Source: Lachnotalea glycerini
GTDB lineage: Bacteria; Bacillota; Clostridia; Lachnospirales; Lachnospiraceae
Direction of reading: 5' to 3'
DNA: 64,000 bases
NCBI RefSeq assembly: GCF_003201285.1
Contig: NZ_QICS01000011.1
Coordinates: 81,414-145,413 of the forward strand
Within the stretch, counting starts at the first letter, position 1, and each line of letters starts with the position of its first letter. A program made the position numbers and the translations under genes. This document shows, one piece after another, positions 1 through 9,129 of the stretch. The notes under the pieces were generated by a model. The model made no database searches. It worked only from the letters and a program-made list of their open reading frames with translations, and had not been told where the DNA came from.

Positions 1-475
<475 letters not shown>

Positions 476-482
476 TTATCAA

Positions 483-514
483 AAAGGAGCCCACTTTGTA
501 ACAGAGGCTCCTTT
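483..514 (-). terminator. Intrinsic terminator after the osmC-like gene
   Basis: The 9-bp stem AAAGGAGCC/GGCTCCTTT is followed by a T-run when read on the minus strand. It sits between the OsmC-like gene and the start of the lipoamide dehydrogenase, so the latter probably has its own promoter or depends on read-through. Confidence 0.8.
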
Positions 515-528
515 GTGGTATAACATAA

Positions 529-969
529 TTAATCGATTGCAACACCTGATAATACCAATTTTACGCCATTTGATAAGCAGTCACCAACAGGACATGTCTT
601 CTCTATAAATCTTGCGTATTCTTCCATCTTTTCTTTTGGCTCATTTGTCTTAAAATGCATGACAAAGCGAATTTCCTGAAAGCCATTTCGTACATCTGCC
701 AGCCCCATAAATCCGTCAGGGTCTAAATCTCCTTCCAGCTCCACATGAAACTCTTCAAAGGTAATGTCATGAGCTGCTGCAAATGCACTGACTACAATTG
801 ACTGACATGCACCTAATGCACACAAAAGAGCTTCGACAGGATTCATAGCTGTGTTGGTTCCCCCTAAATCTTCTGGTTCATCAAAAAGAATTTTAAACCC
901 TCTTGCATTTGTTTCTACCTGTAATCCTTCTGGTAACTTTTTAGCTGTGGCTTTAAATGTAGTTAACAT
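529..969 (-). CDS. OsmC/Ohr family redox protein
   Basis: This 146-residue protein has the OsmC-fold pattern: NPVEALLCALGACQS with Cys55, and a second conserved cysteine in KTCPVGDC (Cys126, with Cys131 close by). In the OsmC/Ohr family these two cysteines reduce organic hydroperoxides, with reducing power often delivered by lipoylated proteins. A lipoyl-domain E3 encoded just downstream on the same strand is therefore a suggestive neighbour, although a terminator separates the two. Length is normal for the family. The start has a good ribosome site (AAGGAGAAGGAG). I cannot separate OsmC from the less characterised YhfA-like branch by eye. Confidence 0.88.
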   Translation of the reverse strand: MLTTFKATAKKLPEGLQVETNARGFKILFDEPEDLGGTNTAMNPVEALLCALGACQSIVVSAFAAAHDITFEEFHVELEGDLDPDGFMGLADVRNGFQEIRFVMHFKTNEPKEKMEEYARFIEKTCPVGDCLSNGVKLVLSGVAID

Positions 970-1103
970 AATTCTCTCTCCTTCTCCTTAGATGGTATAG
1001 AATCATATATACCTCTATTTATTCTGTTAACAATATAACATACTACAGCGTCAAATTCAATAGTTAGCTAAGTATTTATTTATTCGTATTATTTTTTCAA
1101 ATA

Positions 1104-1156
1104 AAAAAGGAACATCTCCTCTTAGTTTATTTCTGCTAAGAATCTATATTCCTTTT
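1104..1156 (-). terminator. Probable intrinsic terminator of the nitroreductase gene
   Basis: The arms AAAAAGGAA and TTCCTTTTT enclose a smaller CTTAG/CTAAG stem. The structure lies 30-80 bases past the nitroreductase stop and ends in a T-run on the minus strand. Confidence 0.6.
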
Positions 1157-1183
1157 TATAATTTATATTTTATGATTGATTTC

Positions 1184-1783
1184 TTATTTATAAACCTTAA
1201 TGTGTTCTTCTTGGATATTAAATTGCTTTTCATCAGGCTGTACATTTGGCTTTCCAAATGGCATCTGTGCAATCATTTTCCATTCCTTAGGAATGTTCCA
1301 TTCCTTCTTTATCTCTGCCTCAATCAATTCCGTATAATGCTGCAAAGATGCACCAAAACCTTCTTCCTCTAAAGCTGTCCATATTACCAATTGAAGCATT
1401 GCACTTGATTGCTGTGACCAAACAGGAAAATTGTCTTTATAGGGAGCGAATTGCTCTTGCAAAGATTTTACCGTAATCTGATCTTCGAAATAGAGCACAG
1501 TTCCATAACCATTCTTAAAAGAATTAATTTTCTCCTCCGTATTGGCAAATGCAGCCTCGGGAACCACCTTCCTTAGGGCTTCCATTGTAATGTCCCAAAA
1601 ACTGTCGTGTTGACCCTGAAGCAATAATATTGCTCTGGCACTTTGAGAATTAAATGCAGATGGAGTGTATTTTACTGATTCTCTTACTATTTCTTCGATT
1701 CTTTCATCAGAAGTAACTTTTTCCTTACTAATCCCATAATAGGAACGCCTTGCTTTTATCGCGTCTTGAAAATTTTTTGTCAT
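1184..1783 (-). CDS. Nitroreductase family protein (Frm2/Hbn1-like)
   Basis: The 199-residue protein has the FMN-binding nitroreductase layout: N-terminal AIKARRSYYG with the basic phosphate-binding residues, then the TPSAFNSQSAR segment, and a C-terminal EWKMIAQMPFGKP segment. The PSAFNSQ and MPFGKP signatures match the branch named after yeast Frm2/Hbn1, which act in lipid or oxidative stress responses, rather than the NfsB branch. It should be a cytoplasmic FMN protein using NAD(P)H, but the substrate is unknown. AAAGGAGG precedes the ATG. It is monocistronic, flanked by its terminator and by about 240 bp of AT-rich DNA in which I see nothing else. Confidence 0.88.
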   Translation of the reverse strand: MTKNFQDAIKARRSYYGISKEKVTSDERIEEIVRESVKYTPSAFNSQSARAILLLQGQHDSFWDITMEALRKVVPEAAFANTEEKINSFKNGYGTVLYFEDQITVKSLQEQFAPYKDNFPVWSQQSSAMLQLVIWTALEEEGFGASLQHYTELIEAEIKKEWNIPKEWKMIAQMPFGKPNVQPDEKQFNIQEEHIKVYK

Positions 1784-2022
1784 TCTAATTCCTCCTTTAA
1801 ATGCTTGAGCTTTCTTGTTATTTAGAGCTTTATTATATATTGCATTAAATTAAATTGTGTTAAATACTATTTTGTTTAATATAATATTACAATATAAATA
1901 TCTTAATGTCAAGATATATTGGTATATTTAATAAGCACTTAAATACTTTTACATTAACACATCAAAGAAACTAAATGGCAGAAACCAACTTGTATTTACG
2001 CTTCAATTTAAGGTGTTTTTTA

Positions 2023-2994
2023 CTATTTAAAAATCTGGCTTAATGCTTCTTCGATTACCTTTGCATTATTAAGAGAATCATCATACGAAATAAGCGGCTC
2101 TTCTCCCTCTAAAATGCATCTTCCAAATTGCTCCACCTCAAGCATATAATTTTGAGGACAATGAATGGTTATCTCTTGCTTACCAGAATCATTTGTCATA
2201 ATAACTTTTGTATCTCCTTGTGCATTGAACATAACAGGTACATGAATAATTCCTTTTTCTCCTACAATCGTGTATTCGCTTCTCTCTCTGCTATTAAAGG
2301 CACAATAGGAAACTGCCTTTAAGCCTCCCTCAAATTCCATCATGATACAACTGCTGATATCAACTTTGCTGTCTTCCTCGATTTCTCCAATCGCATAAAC
2401 TGAAATAGGTTCAGAACCTGCCAGATGACGAATGACATTTAAATTATAGCAGCCTACATCATAGGTTGCCCCTCCCGATAGATTCTTATTCATTCTTACA
2501 TTCTCTGGATTCATATAATAGTAGCCAAAATGAGACTCTATAAATTTGGGTTTCCCAATGCTTCCTTCCTCAACCAGACATTTTACTTCTTGAATTAAAG
2601 GACTGTGACGGTAGGCAAATGCTTCCATAAGAAGCACTCCGTTTTTATCGGCAGCTTCTTTCATCGCTTTCACTTCTTTTGCATTCACGCCCATAGGCTT
2701 TTCACACAGAATGTGTTTCTTCTTTTCTGCTGCTTTTATTGTCCACTCACAATGTAAGCCATTGGGAAGTGGAATATAAACGGCATCAATCTCCGGATCC
2801 TCTAATAGTTGTTCATAGCTTGAATAAGATTTAATTGGTTGAAATGCTTTACGAAATTCCTCTAATTTACTTTCACCTCTGCTTGAAATTGCATAAAGTC
2901 TGGCATTATCCGCATTGAGTATTCCTGGAATCACTGAGCTTTTAGCAATGCCCGCACATCCAATCACGCCCCAATTTACAATTTTTTTACTCAT
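2023..2994 (-). CDS. Gfo/Idh/MocA family NAD(P)-dependent oxidoreductase
   Basis: This 323-residue protein opens with the Rossmann fingerprint NWGVIGCAGIAKSS. It has the family hallmark CEKPMG (Glu98-Lys99-Pro100), where the Lys takes part in catalysis and cofactor binding, and the DVGCYNLNVIRH segment with Asp179 and His190 of the C-terminal alpha/beta domain. Members oxidise or reduce sugars, inositols or related polyols. It ends 250 bp past the terminator of the large catabolic operon and is transcribed in the same direction as a separate unit, so a link to that pathway is possible but not shown. The start follows AGGAAGAGAG. Confidence 0.9.
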   Translation of the reverse strand: MSKKIVNWGVIGCAGIAKSSVIPGILNADNARLYAISSRGESKLEEFRKAFQPIKSYSSYEQLLEDPEIDAVYIPLPNGLHCEWTIKAAEKKKHILCEKPMGVNAKEVKAMKEAADKNGVLLMEAFAYRHSPLIQEVKCLVEEGSIGKPKFIESHFGYYYMNPENVRMNKNLSGGATYDVGCYNLNVIRHLAGSEPISVYAIGEIEEDSKVDISSCIMMEFEGGLKAVSYCAFNSRERSEYTIVGEKGIIHVPVMFNAQGDTKVIMTNDSGKQEITIHCPQNYMLEVEQFGRCILEGEEPLISYDDSLNNAKVIEEALSQIFK

Positions 2995-3137
2995 TCTCTC
3001 TTCCTTCTTTCTATGTTTTCAAGATATCGTTTATATAAATCAGTATACCAATACTATTCTATGCATACATTGTATAATTTTTCCTGTTTGATTACAAGAT
3101 AATCCCTATGTAAACGCTGAATGTCTCCCTTAATTTA

Positions 3138-3177
3138 AAAATCAACCACGCCGGATTACACTGGCATGGCTGATTTT
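3138..3177 (-). terminator. Intrinsic terminator of the RidA-ABC-deacylase operon
   Basis: A 14-15 bp imperfect stem (AAAATCAGCCATGCC paired with GGCGTGGTTGATTTTT on the minus strand) with a T-rich tail lies about 70 bp past the stop of the SelA-like gene, the last gene of the operon. Confidence 0.8.
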
Positions 3178-3245
3178 AAATAAAAATTATTAAAATTATT
3201 TGTTTTATTTTCTACAATTATACTAAAAATAATGGATTCTACGTT

Positions 3246-4370
3246 TTATGCCTTACAATATTCCAATACAGTATTCACAACGATGTCCACGCACTGACTA
3301 TTCAAGTTATAGGCATTTAGAAAAATGACATCTTCTTGCATTTCAAATTCTGGTGGATATACCCCTATATCAATTGGAATTTTAGAATTTCTAGTAAATT
3401 GATTGCATTCCTTGGCTGTTTTTCCTTTTGGCAGAGTGACGAGCAAAAGAGGCTGGTGAGTTCCCAGTCTGCCTTCCATAATCATCTCCAAATGTAGTTC
3501 TTTATTTAGGGAAAGTTTCTTCTCTATTTCCTTAAGAAGCAGTAACTGTCGATTAAACTTATCCTCTTCAGATTCATTTACAAATAGCTCTAGTGCTGTT
3601 ATAAAACCAGCCAGTTCCTCTTTACCAGTTTTAAATGCACGTCCGATTCTGCAATTCGGGCTTGCTAAAAGCTTACAACTGTTTATAAAATCAGTATTTC
3701 CAACAATCAAACCTGTACTCTGTGGTCCTTTGATGTGTTTTCCTCCACTGAAAATTGCTGCATCAGCTCCAAGCTGTCGGGTATAATACCACAAATTAGA
3801 GACAGGTGGTAATTGAGCCGCAACATCAACTATCGCTGGTATTCCTAATCTTTTTAACACAGGTATCGTTTCCTCGCAGGCCGGAATTCCTTTTTCATAT
3901 AATGAAGCTGGAAACAGAAAAAAGGCAGCGGTACGTTCATTCACCGCTTCTGAAATTGCATCTAAGGAAGGTTTCACACTGACAATTTTGGCTCCTGTAA
4001 GTTTAATTAATTTCCAATAGGGAACCAGCTCATGAAAGTTTCCATCATAGATAAGTATTTCATTTTTTTCAAAATTATCTGTTACCGGAAGCATATCCAT
4101 TTTGGCAGTATCTCCTTTACAAATACATGCTGCAGCGGATAAAATAATACCACCTGCCGCCCCTGTTGTCACAAAAGCTGCTTCGTTTTTAGTAAGCTCT
4201 GCCGCTTTTTGGCACACTGCACTGATTAGTTGATTCAGATCTATGAAACCAGAAGCAGCTTCTGCCATTGCTTGAAGGGCTCTGGAATCCATAAGTGATC
4301 CTCCTAAAATGGTGTATGTTTCACTTGCATTAATAATTGGAGTTAATCCCATTTTATCATAAAAATTCAT
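3246..4370 (-). CDS. SelA-like PLP-dependent enzyme (DgaE/amino-sugar-acid ammonia-lyase-like)
   Basis: The 374-residue protein belongs to the SelA/class V-fold PLP group. The N-terminus LTPIINASETYTILGGS is the family start motif, VDVAAQ (Asp182) should bind the pyridine nitrogen, and SGGKHIKGPQSTG holds the probable Schiff-base Lys211. Relatives outside selenocysteine synthesis include D-glucosaminate-6-phosphate ammonia lyase and other alpha,beta-eliminating enzymes, which release ammonia and leave enamine/imine intermediates. A RidA gene heads the same operon, which fits such chemistry. It is the last gene before the terminator, 64 bp after the deacylase. SelA itself is unlikely given the catabolic context. 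The exact substrate is inferred only loosely. Confidence 0.8.
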   Translation of the reverse strand: MNFYDKMGLTPIINASETYTILGGSLMDSRALQAMAEAASGFIDLNQLISAVCQKAAELTKNEAAFVTTGAAGGIILSAAACICKGDTAKMDMLPVTDNFEKNEILIYDGNFHELVPYWKLIKLTGAKIVSVKPSLDAISEAVNERTAAFFLFPASLYEKGIPACEETIPVLKRLGIPAIVDVAAQLPPVSNLWYYTRQLGADAAIFSGGKHIKGPQSTGLIVGNTDFINSCKLLASPNCRIGRAFKTGKEELAGFITALELFVNESEEDKFNRQLLLLKEIEKKLSLNKELHLEMIMEGRLGTHQPLLLVTLPKGKTAKECNQFTRNSKIPIDIGVYPPEFEMQEDVIFLNAYNLNSQCVDIVVNTVLEYCKA

Positions 4371-4433
4371 ACCTTCTCCTTCTAACTAAACATCATTTTA
4401 ATGTCTTAACATTCTCTCTATCAGCAGATATTC

Positions 4434-6011
4434 TTATTCTTTTTTCAAAGCTCTGCCGCTTAGTATACCAGTCAGGGAACCATTTAACATGACAGGCAGA
4501 CCATTAACCAATAATGACTCAATACCTTCTGGCTGTCTTCTTGTATCTAAAAAGGTTGCCGTATCCCTTACCTTATCAAAATCCAGTATGCATACATCTG
4601 CTTTCTTACCAACATCAATCAATCCCCTGTCCTTTAAATGATAAAGCTGTGCCGGAACAGAGGTTAGTTTCTGTATAATATATTCCGGTGCTACACTTCT
4701 CTCTCTCATTTGGCATATCGTTCTTGGAAAACTTCCAAATCCGCGCGGATGGCATATTACTCCTTCTGGTATCGTGTCGCTTCCCATCGTGTAGCGGGGA
4801 TCCATAAACAATTGATATTGATCCTCATATAACTTACTTTTTAATTCCTCTGATTGATTTTCAATCCCAATAAAGCCAACCTGTAATTCATTTTCTATCA
4901 GCAATCGTATGACTGCTTCTGAAAAGCTCTCTCCATGCTCCTCAGCAATTTCAGAAATAGATTTTCCAATCTCTTTTGCATACATATCCTTTGTTATATT
5001 AATCATGGCAGTCTGACCCTTTGCAAAGAAGTATTGATGCCGCTCTTTCATATCTTTCAACAGTTTATCACGTAATTCTGCTGATTGAAGGCGCTCCATA
5101 ATTATTGAATATCCGCCTTCTTGCGCCCAGTCTGGCACAAGTGCCAATACCAATCCTGCTCCCACCAGATAAGGGTAATACTCGTAATGAATATCCGCTC
5201 CCCGCTCCTCAAGCTCCTTAAATGGCTGAAAGAGTGTTGAAATATCTTCGTAACCTCCTGTTCGATAATGAAGCATATTAAGACGAACACCCGTCTTTTT
5301 AACCACTTGCACCATCTCTTCTACAGGACTTAGTGGTATCTGATTGTTATTAAGCCTTAAATGTGTGCAAAACAGCCCATCATTTTCTTTCACTATTTTG
5401 CACAATTCAATCAGCTCATTGGTGTCACTATAGCCACCCGGATAATAAGATAAACCAACCGACATTCCAAGAGCACCCTCTTTCATTGCTTGATCCAGTG
5501 CTTCCTTTGCTATCTGCAAGGCCTCTCCTTTTAACGGTTTATTCTCAAAACCCAAAGCCATTTGTCTAATCGCGTTATGAGAAACATTCGCCGCTGCATT
5601 GATTGCGGCACCATCCAGTTGATTTAAGAATTCTTGAAATGAATTCCAATGCTTTAAATAGTGTCTGCAATCTCCAAAGATTCCTGAATTGATTTTGATA
5701 GAATCCTCAAACTGGTCATTCTTTATCGGAGCAAAACCAAGTCCGCATTGTCCGGTTACAATAGTAGATATTCCCTGATATACTTCATTTGGGCACTGTC
5801 GATTTTTTAGCAAAGTAAGCTCAGCATGCGTATGCCCGTCAATAAAACCCGGAGTAACCATTTTTCCTGCCGCATCAATCACTCTCCTGGCCTCTGACTT
5901 TTCAAAATGACCAATACCACATATAATATCCCGTTCTATTGCCACATCTGCAATAAACGGTTGATTGCCGCTTCCGTCTACTACGATACCATTTTTAATC
6001 AAGACATCCAT
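4434..6011 (-). CDS. N-acyl-D-amino-acid deacylase / D-aminoacylase family amidohydrolase
   Basis: This amidohydrolase (525 residues from the start chosen here) has PGFIDGHTHAE (metal-binding His-x-His), TGQCGLGFAP with the bridging cysteine that marks the D-aminoacylase branch, FCTHLR and MLHYRTGG (further metal histidines), and a late GSDTIPEG followed by HPRGFGSFPR. Family members hydrolyse N-acyl-D-amino acids or related N-acyl groups and use one or two zinc ions. A longer start at 6020 is possible, but AAGGAG then directly abuts the ATG. The ATG at 6011 has proper spacing and gives the usual MDVLIKNG N-terminus. The gene lies 13 bp after the enolase-superfamily gene. Asp or Gly substitutions around the motifs (GHTH for THSH, TGQC for TGNC) suggest an unusual substrate. 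Confidence 0.87.
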   Translation of the reverse strand: MDVLIKNGIVVDGSGNQPFIADVAIERDIICGIGHFEKSEARRVIDAAGKMVTPGFIDGHTHAELTLLKNRQCPNEVYQGISTIVTGQCGLGFAPIKNDQFEDSIKINSGIFGDCRHYLKHWNSFQEFLNQLDGAAINAAANVSHNAIRQMALGFENKPLKGEALQIAKEALDQAMKEGALGMSVGLSYYPGGYSDTNELIELCKIVKENDGLFCTHLRLNNNQIPLSPVEEMVQVVKKTGVRLNMLHYRTGGYEDISTLFQPFKELEERGADIHYEYYPYLVGAGLVLALVPDWAQEGGYSIIMERLQSAELRDKLLKDMKERHQYFFAKGQTAMINITKDMYAKEIGKSISEIAEEHGESFSEAVIRLLIENELQVGFIGIENQSEELKSKLYEDQYQLFMDPRYTMGSDTIPEGVICHPRGFGSFPRTICQMRERSVAPEYIIQKLTSVPAQLYHLKDRGLIDVGKKADVCILDFDKVRDTATFLDTRRQPEGIESLLVNGLPVMLNGSLTGILSGRALKKE

Positions 6012-6032
6012 TTCATCCATCTCCTTATCACT

Positions 6033-7247
6033 TTACGGTCTCACAGCCGTTCCATCAGGTAATCTGCTATAAAGCCAACTAAAATCCATATTTACACAAG
6101 GATATTTCTTTGACGCTTTTTCATCAAAATCAACACCAATTCCAGGTTTATCATTTAAATATGCATATCCATCTTTTACTATAGGACATCCCGGGAACAC
6201 TTCCTCTTCTTCTTCATTAAAACCAGCAAATTCTTGAATACCAAAGTTAGAGCTTGAATAGTCTAAATGCATTTGTGCCGCCATACCTACCGGTGATAAG
6301 TCATTGGGACCATGCCAGGCAGTACGTACCTGATATGCTTCACAAAATGCAGCCAGCTTTCGTGCAGGCGTCAATCCACCAATATCACTTAAATGACAGC
6401 GTATAAAATCTATCCATTGATTTTGAACCATTATTCTCCATTCAATTGGGTTGGTTAGCAGCTCTCCCATTGCAAGAGGTACTGATGTTTGCTTTCTTAA
6501 AAATTCAAAATAGGAACTCTGATCTGGAGCCAGGCTGTCTTCCAGAAAAAAGAGCTTAAACTGCTCCATTTCTTTTGCAAAATCCAGCGTATCTGCAAGA
6601 GACAGTCTTTCATGGACATCATGCATAATTTCCAAATTCCAGCCAATGTCATTCCTAATATGCTCCAATAATTTCACTACGCTTTTCATATAGTCTTTTG
6701 GAGAATAGTAAGCACCTTTAGGTGAATTCATCGGATGAACCATCGTTTGCATTGTTCCGTCAAAATTCCCTCCATAGGTTCCCATATGGCATCGAATATA
6801 TCGCACACCTTGATCCATAAAACCAAGTACTTTCTCTTCTACTTCTTTAATACTATTACCGTCTGCATGTCGGTAAACCGCTATGCCTTCTCTGCATTTT
6901 CCGCCAAACAAATCGTAAAGCGGCATATTAGCCATCTTTCCCTTTATATCCCAAAGCGCTTCGTCCACGCCTGACAGAGCATTGTTTAAAACTGGACCGT
7001 TTCTCCAATAGGAGCTTCCCATGGCAGACTGCCAAATATCTTCAATATTAGCAACATTCTTTCCAATCAAAAATGGACGCAAATATTCTTCAATTGCTGT
7101 TACTACAGCTTTATATCTCCATGTAAAAGTAGCACAACCCAAACCATAAAGCTCAGGTTCGCTTGTCAGTACCTTTACAACAACCAAATTGATGTTATGT
7201 GGTGCTGTAACAAAAACTTTAATATCACGAATTGTAACGGTATTCAT
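6033..7247 (-). CDS. Enolase-superfamily sugar-acid dehydratase (RspA/ManD-like)
   Basis: From the ATG at 7247 the protein has about 404 residues, the size of D-mannonate dehydratase (ManD)/RspA proteins. Metal ligands are visible as the Asp in IMHDVHERL, the Glu in FFLEDSLAPD and the Glu in AMGELLTNP; the HGPNDLSPVG segment supplies a conserved His. Members dehydrate sugar acids to 2-keto-3-deoxy acids, though many RspA-type proteins have little or no activity on mannonate. The longer frame to 7280 is rejected: GTTAGGAG lies 6-7 nt before the ATG at 7247, and the protein then begins like the family. It sits between importer and deacylase genes, so it probably acts on a product of the imported compound. 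The true substrate is not determined. Confidence 0.85.
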   Translation of the reverse strand: MNTVTIRDIKVFVTAPHNINLVVVKVLTSEPELYGLGCATFTWRYKAVVTAIEEYLRPFLIGKNVANIEDIWQSAMGSSYWRNGPVLNNALSGVDEALWDIKGKMANMPLYDLFGGKCREGIAVYRHADGNSIKEVEEKVLGFMDQGVRYIRCHMGTYGGNFDGTMQTMVHPMNSPKGAYYSPKDYMKSVVKLLEHIRNDIGWNLEIMHDVHERLSLADTLDFAKEMEQFKLFFLEDSLAPDQSSYFEFLRKQTSVPLAMGELLTNPIEWRIMVQNQWIDFIRCHLSDIGGLTPARKLAAFCEAYQVRTAWHGPNDLSPVGMAAQMHLDYSSSNFGIQEFAGFNEEEEEVFPGCPIVKDGYAYLNDKPGIGVDFDEKASKKYPCVNMDFSWLYSRLPDGTAVRP

Positions 7248-7263
7248 TTTATCTCCTAACCTG

Positions 7264-8121
7264 TTAGTTCTTAACAGCACCGCCGGTCATACCTGCAATA
7301 AAGTATTTTTGAAAACATAAGAATAAAATTACTAATGGCAGACAAGAAACGGAAGAAGCCGCCATCATATCATTCCAATGTACCTGATTTTGCGTATTTA
7401 ATGCAACAATACCAACGGTCAATGTTTTTAATGAATCATTTGAAATCAGTACGGAAGAAAACATATATTCATTCCAGCCATTAATTAGCACAAAGATAGC
7501 CACCGCTGCAATTCCCGGAACCGTCAATGGCAGAACAATATTCCAAAATATTCTAAAATTGGATGCTCCGTCAACACGTGCAGCTTCATCCAATTCTACT
7601 GGAATTGTTTTAAAATACGATACCATCATCCATGTACTAAATGCAATGTTAGTAGCTGCATATACAATAATCAAACCAATCAAAGAATTGGTTAAGTGAT
7701 AGGTTGTAAGTACAGAATAAAAAGGTACCACAAGCATTACACTTGGAAACATTTGCGTGATAAGAAGAAATCCCATAAATTGTTTGTTCCCTTTAAACTT
7801 AAATCTTGTCACTCCATAACCGGCAAGGCAGGAAAAAGTAACACAAAGTACTACTGCTCCCAGACAAGTAATTAAGCTATTCAGGGTCATTTTACCAAAG
7901 TTATAAAGCTTCCAGAATTTTTTAAAGGAATCAAAGGAAATCGGATTCGGTATCCAAATTGGTGTTGGCGAATAGGTTTGCGCCTCCGACTTAAAAGCAG
8001 TAGAAAGCATCCAAAGAATCGGTACTACTACAAATAAAGCAAGAACGATTAGCAACAAATATCGGAGCAACACTCCTAAACATTTTTTCTTCTTATGTCC
8101 AAGCCATGTTTTTTTATTCAT
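7264..8121 (-). CDS. Carbohydrate ABC transporter permease (MalG-type)
   Basis: A 285-residue membrane protein with six predicted helices and the permease EAA loop ELDEAARVDGASNFRIF, which contacts the ATPase. An N-terminal basic segment precedes the first helix. It overlaps the upstream permease gene by 8 bp, so the two are translationally coupled, and it is 17 bp from the next enzyme gene. No ATPase gene is present in the operon, as is usual for CUT1 systems that share an MsmK-type ATPase encoded elsewhere. The type fits import of di- or oligosaccharides or glycosides. Confidence 0.93.
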   Translation of the reverse strand: MNKKTWLGHKKKKCLGVLLRYLLLIVLALFVVVPILWMLSTAFKSEAQTYSPTPIWIPNPISFDSFKKFWKLYNFGKMTLNSLITCLGAVVLCVTFSCLAGYGVTRFKFKGNKQFMGFLLITQMFPSVMLVVPFYSVLTTYHLTNSLIGLIIVYAATNIAFSTWMMVSYFKTIPVELDEAARVDGASNFRIFWNIVLPLTVPGIAAVAIFVLINGWNEYMFSSVLISNDSLKTLTVGIVALNTQNQVHWNDMMAASSVSCLPLVILFLCFQKYFIAGMTGGAVKN

Positions 8122-9013
8122 CTTTTAGCACCATCCTATACACTTTACTAATAATATAACAAATGATAAATACAATAATTCCCCAAGCAGCCGCCTTACC
8201 AAACTGTAAATCATTAAATGCAGTTCCATAAATATTAAGACTGATTAGGTTTGTTGCCGTTCCCGGTCCTCCGTTTGTCATGGTATATACCAATGTATAC
8301 TGTTTAAACCACCATACACTATCCAGGATTAAAGTTGTTGTAAGTACTGGTTTCAGACTAGGAATTGTAATGTTTAAAAACTGTCTCCATTTATTGGCAC
8401 CATCAATCTCAGCAGCTTCATAAAGGTCTTGGGAAATGCTTTGCATTCCAGACAGCACCATCGTCATTACTAGGGGATACCCTTTCCATATACAGGCAAA
8501 CACTACTGCTGGAAAAGCTAATTTAGCGGATCCCAGCCATGAAATGCTGGATGAAATCAACCCCAGTCCTTTTAGGATTGAATTCAATATCCCATACATC
8601 GGATTCATAATCCATGTAAAAAGCAGTGCGATTACCGATTCGGGAAATAACCATGGTAACATAAAGATTACTCTGAGAAATGTACGGCCTATAAATTTTT
8701 TATTAAGACAATTAGCCAATATAAATCCCAAAATAAAATGCCCTGCAACAACTAAAATCATAAATCCAAAGGTCAAGAAAACGGATGAATAAAAATCTGA
8801 TTTTGTAATTGCCTGCAAGTAGTATTTAAAACCTACAAACTTCCATTTATTCACAAGATTTGTATTGAAAAAACTTAGGTATAAGCCATAAAACATTGGA
8901 TAAACAATTAAAGCTAACATTGCCATAGCAGCCGGTGAAATGAACCCATATCCTGCTGCATCTTTATTCTTTATCTTATTTCTGGATATTTTTGCACTTG
9001 ATTTGGTCAACAT
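8114..9013 (-). CDS. Carbohydrate ABC transporter permease (MalF/UgpA-type)
   Basis: The 299-residue protein has six membrane spans and the EAA loop DLYEAAEIDGANKWRQF. It lacks the extra periplasmic domain of E. coli MalF, as do most Gram-positive homologues. Its stop overlaps the start of the MalG-type permease. Together with the lipoprotein encoded upstream it forms a CUT1-family importer with the ATPase supplied in trans. The 116-bp gap to the binding-protein gene holds a hairpin that may lower permease expression relative to the binding protein. Confidence 0.93.
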   Translation of the reverse strand: MLTKSSAKISRNKIKNKDAAGYGFISPAAMAMLALIVYPMFYGLYLSFFNTNLVNKWKFVGFKYYLQAITKSDFYSSVFLTFGFMILVVAGHFILGFILANCLNKKFIGRTFLRVIFMLPWLFPESVIALLFTWIMNPMYGILNSILKGLGLISSSISWLGSAKLAFPAVVFACIWKGYPLVMTMVLSGMQSISQDLYEAAEIDGANKWRQFLNITIPSLKPVLTTTLILDSVWWFKQYTLVYTMTNGGPGTATNLISLNIYGTAFNDLQFGKAAAWGIIVFIICYIISKVYRMVLKDE

Positions 9014-9074
9014 AAGAGCAATACCTCACTATTTCTAATTAAATTCTATATCAAAGCATCCTGTTCTTTTAGAG

Positions 9075-9113
9075 AAATCATAGGGATGAGCTTTTGACCC
9101 GTCCCCATGATTT
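9075..9113 (-). terminator. Hairpin between binding-protein and permease genes (attenuator or RNA-stability stem)
   Basis: AAATCATGGGGA-like arms pair across about 15 nt with AAATCATAGGGA on the other side, and a T-rich stretch follows on the minus strand. Such stems are common after solute-binding-protein genes, which need higher expression than their permeases. Confidence 0.55.
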
Positions 9114-9129
9114 GGATTTTATTATTTCT

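Noticed and set aside
3246..4370. Selenocysteine synthase SelA
   Set aside because: The gene lies in a catabolic operon without selB or selC; about 374 residues, shorter than SelA, and the N-terminal SelA domain is missing.
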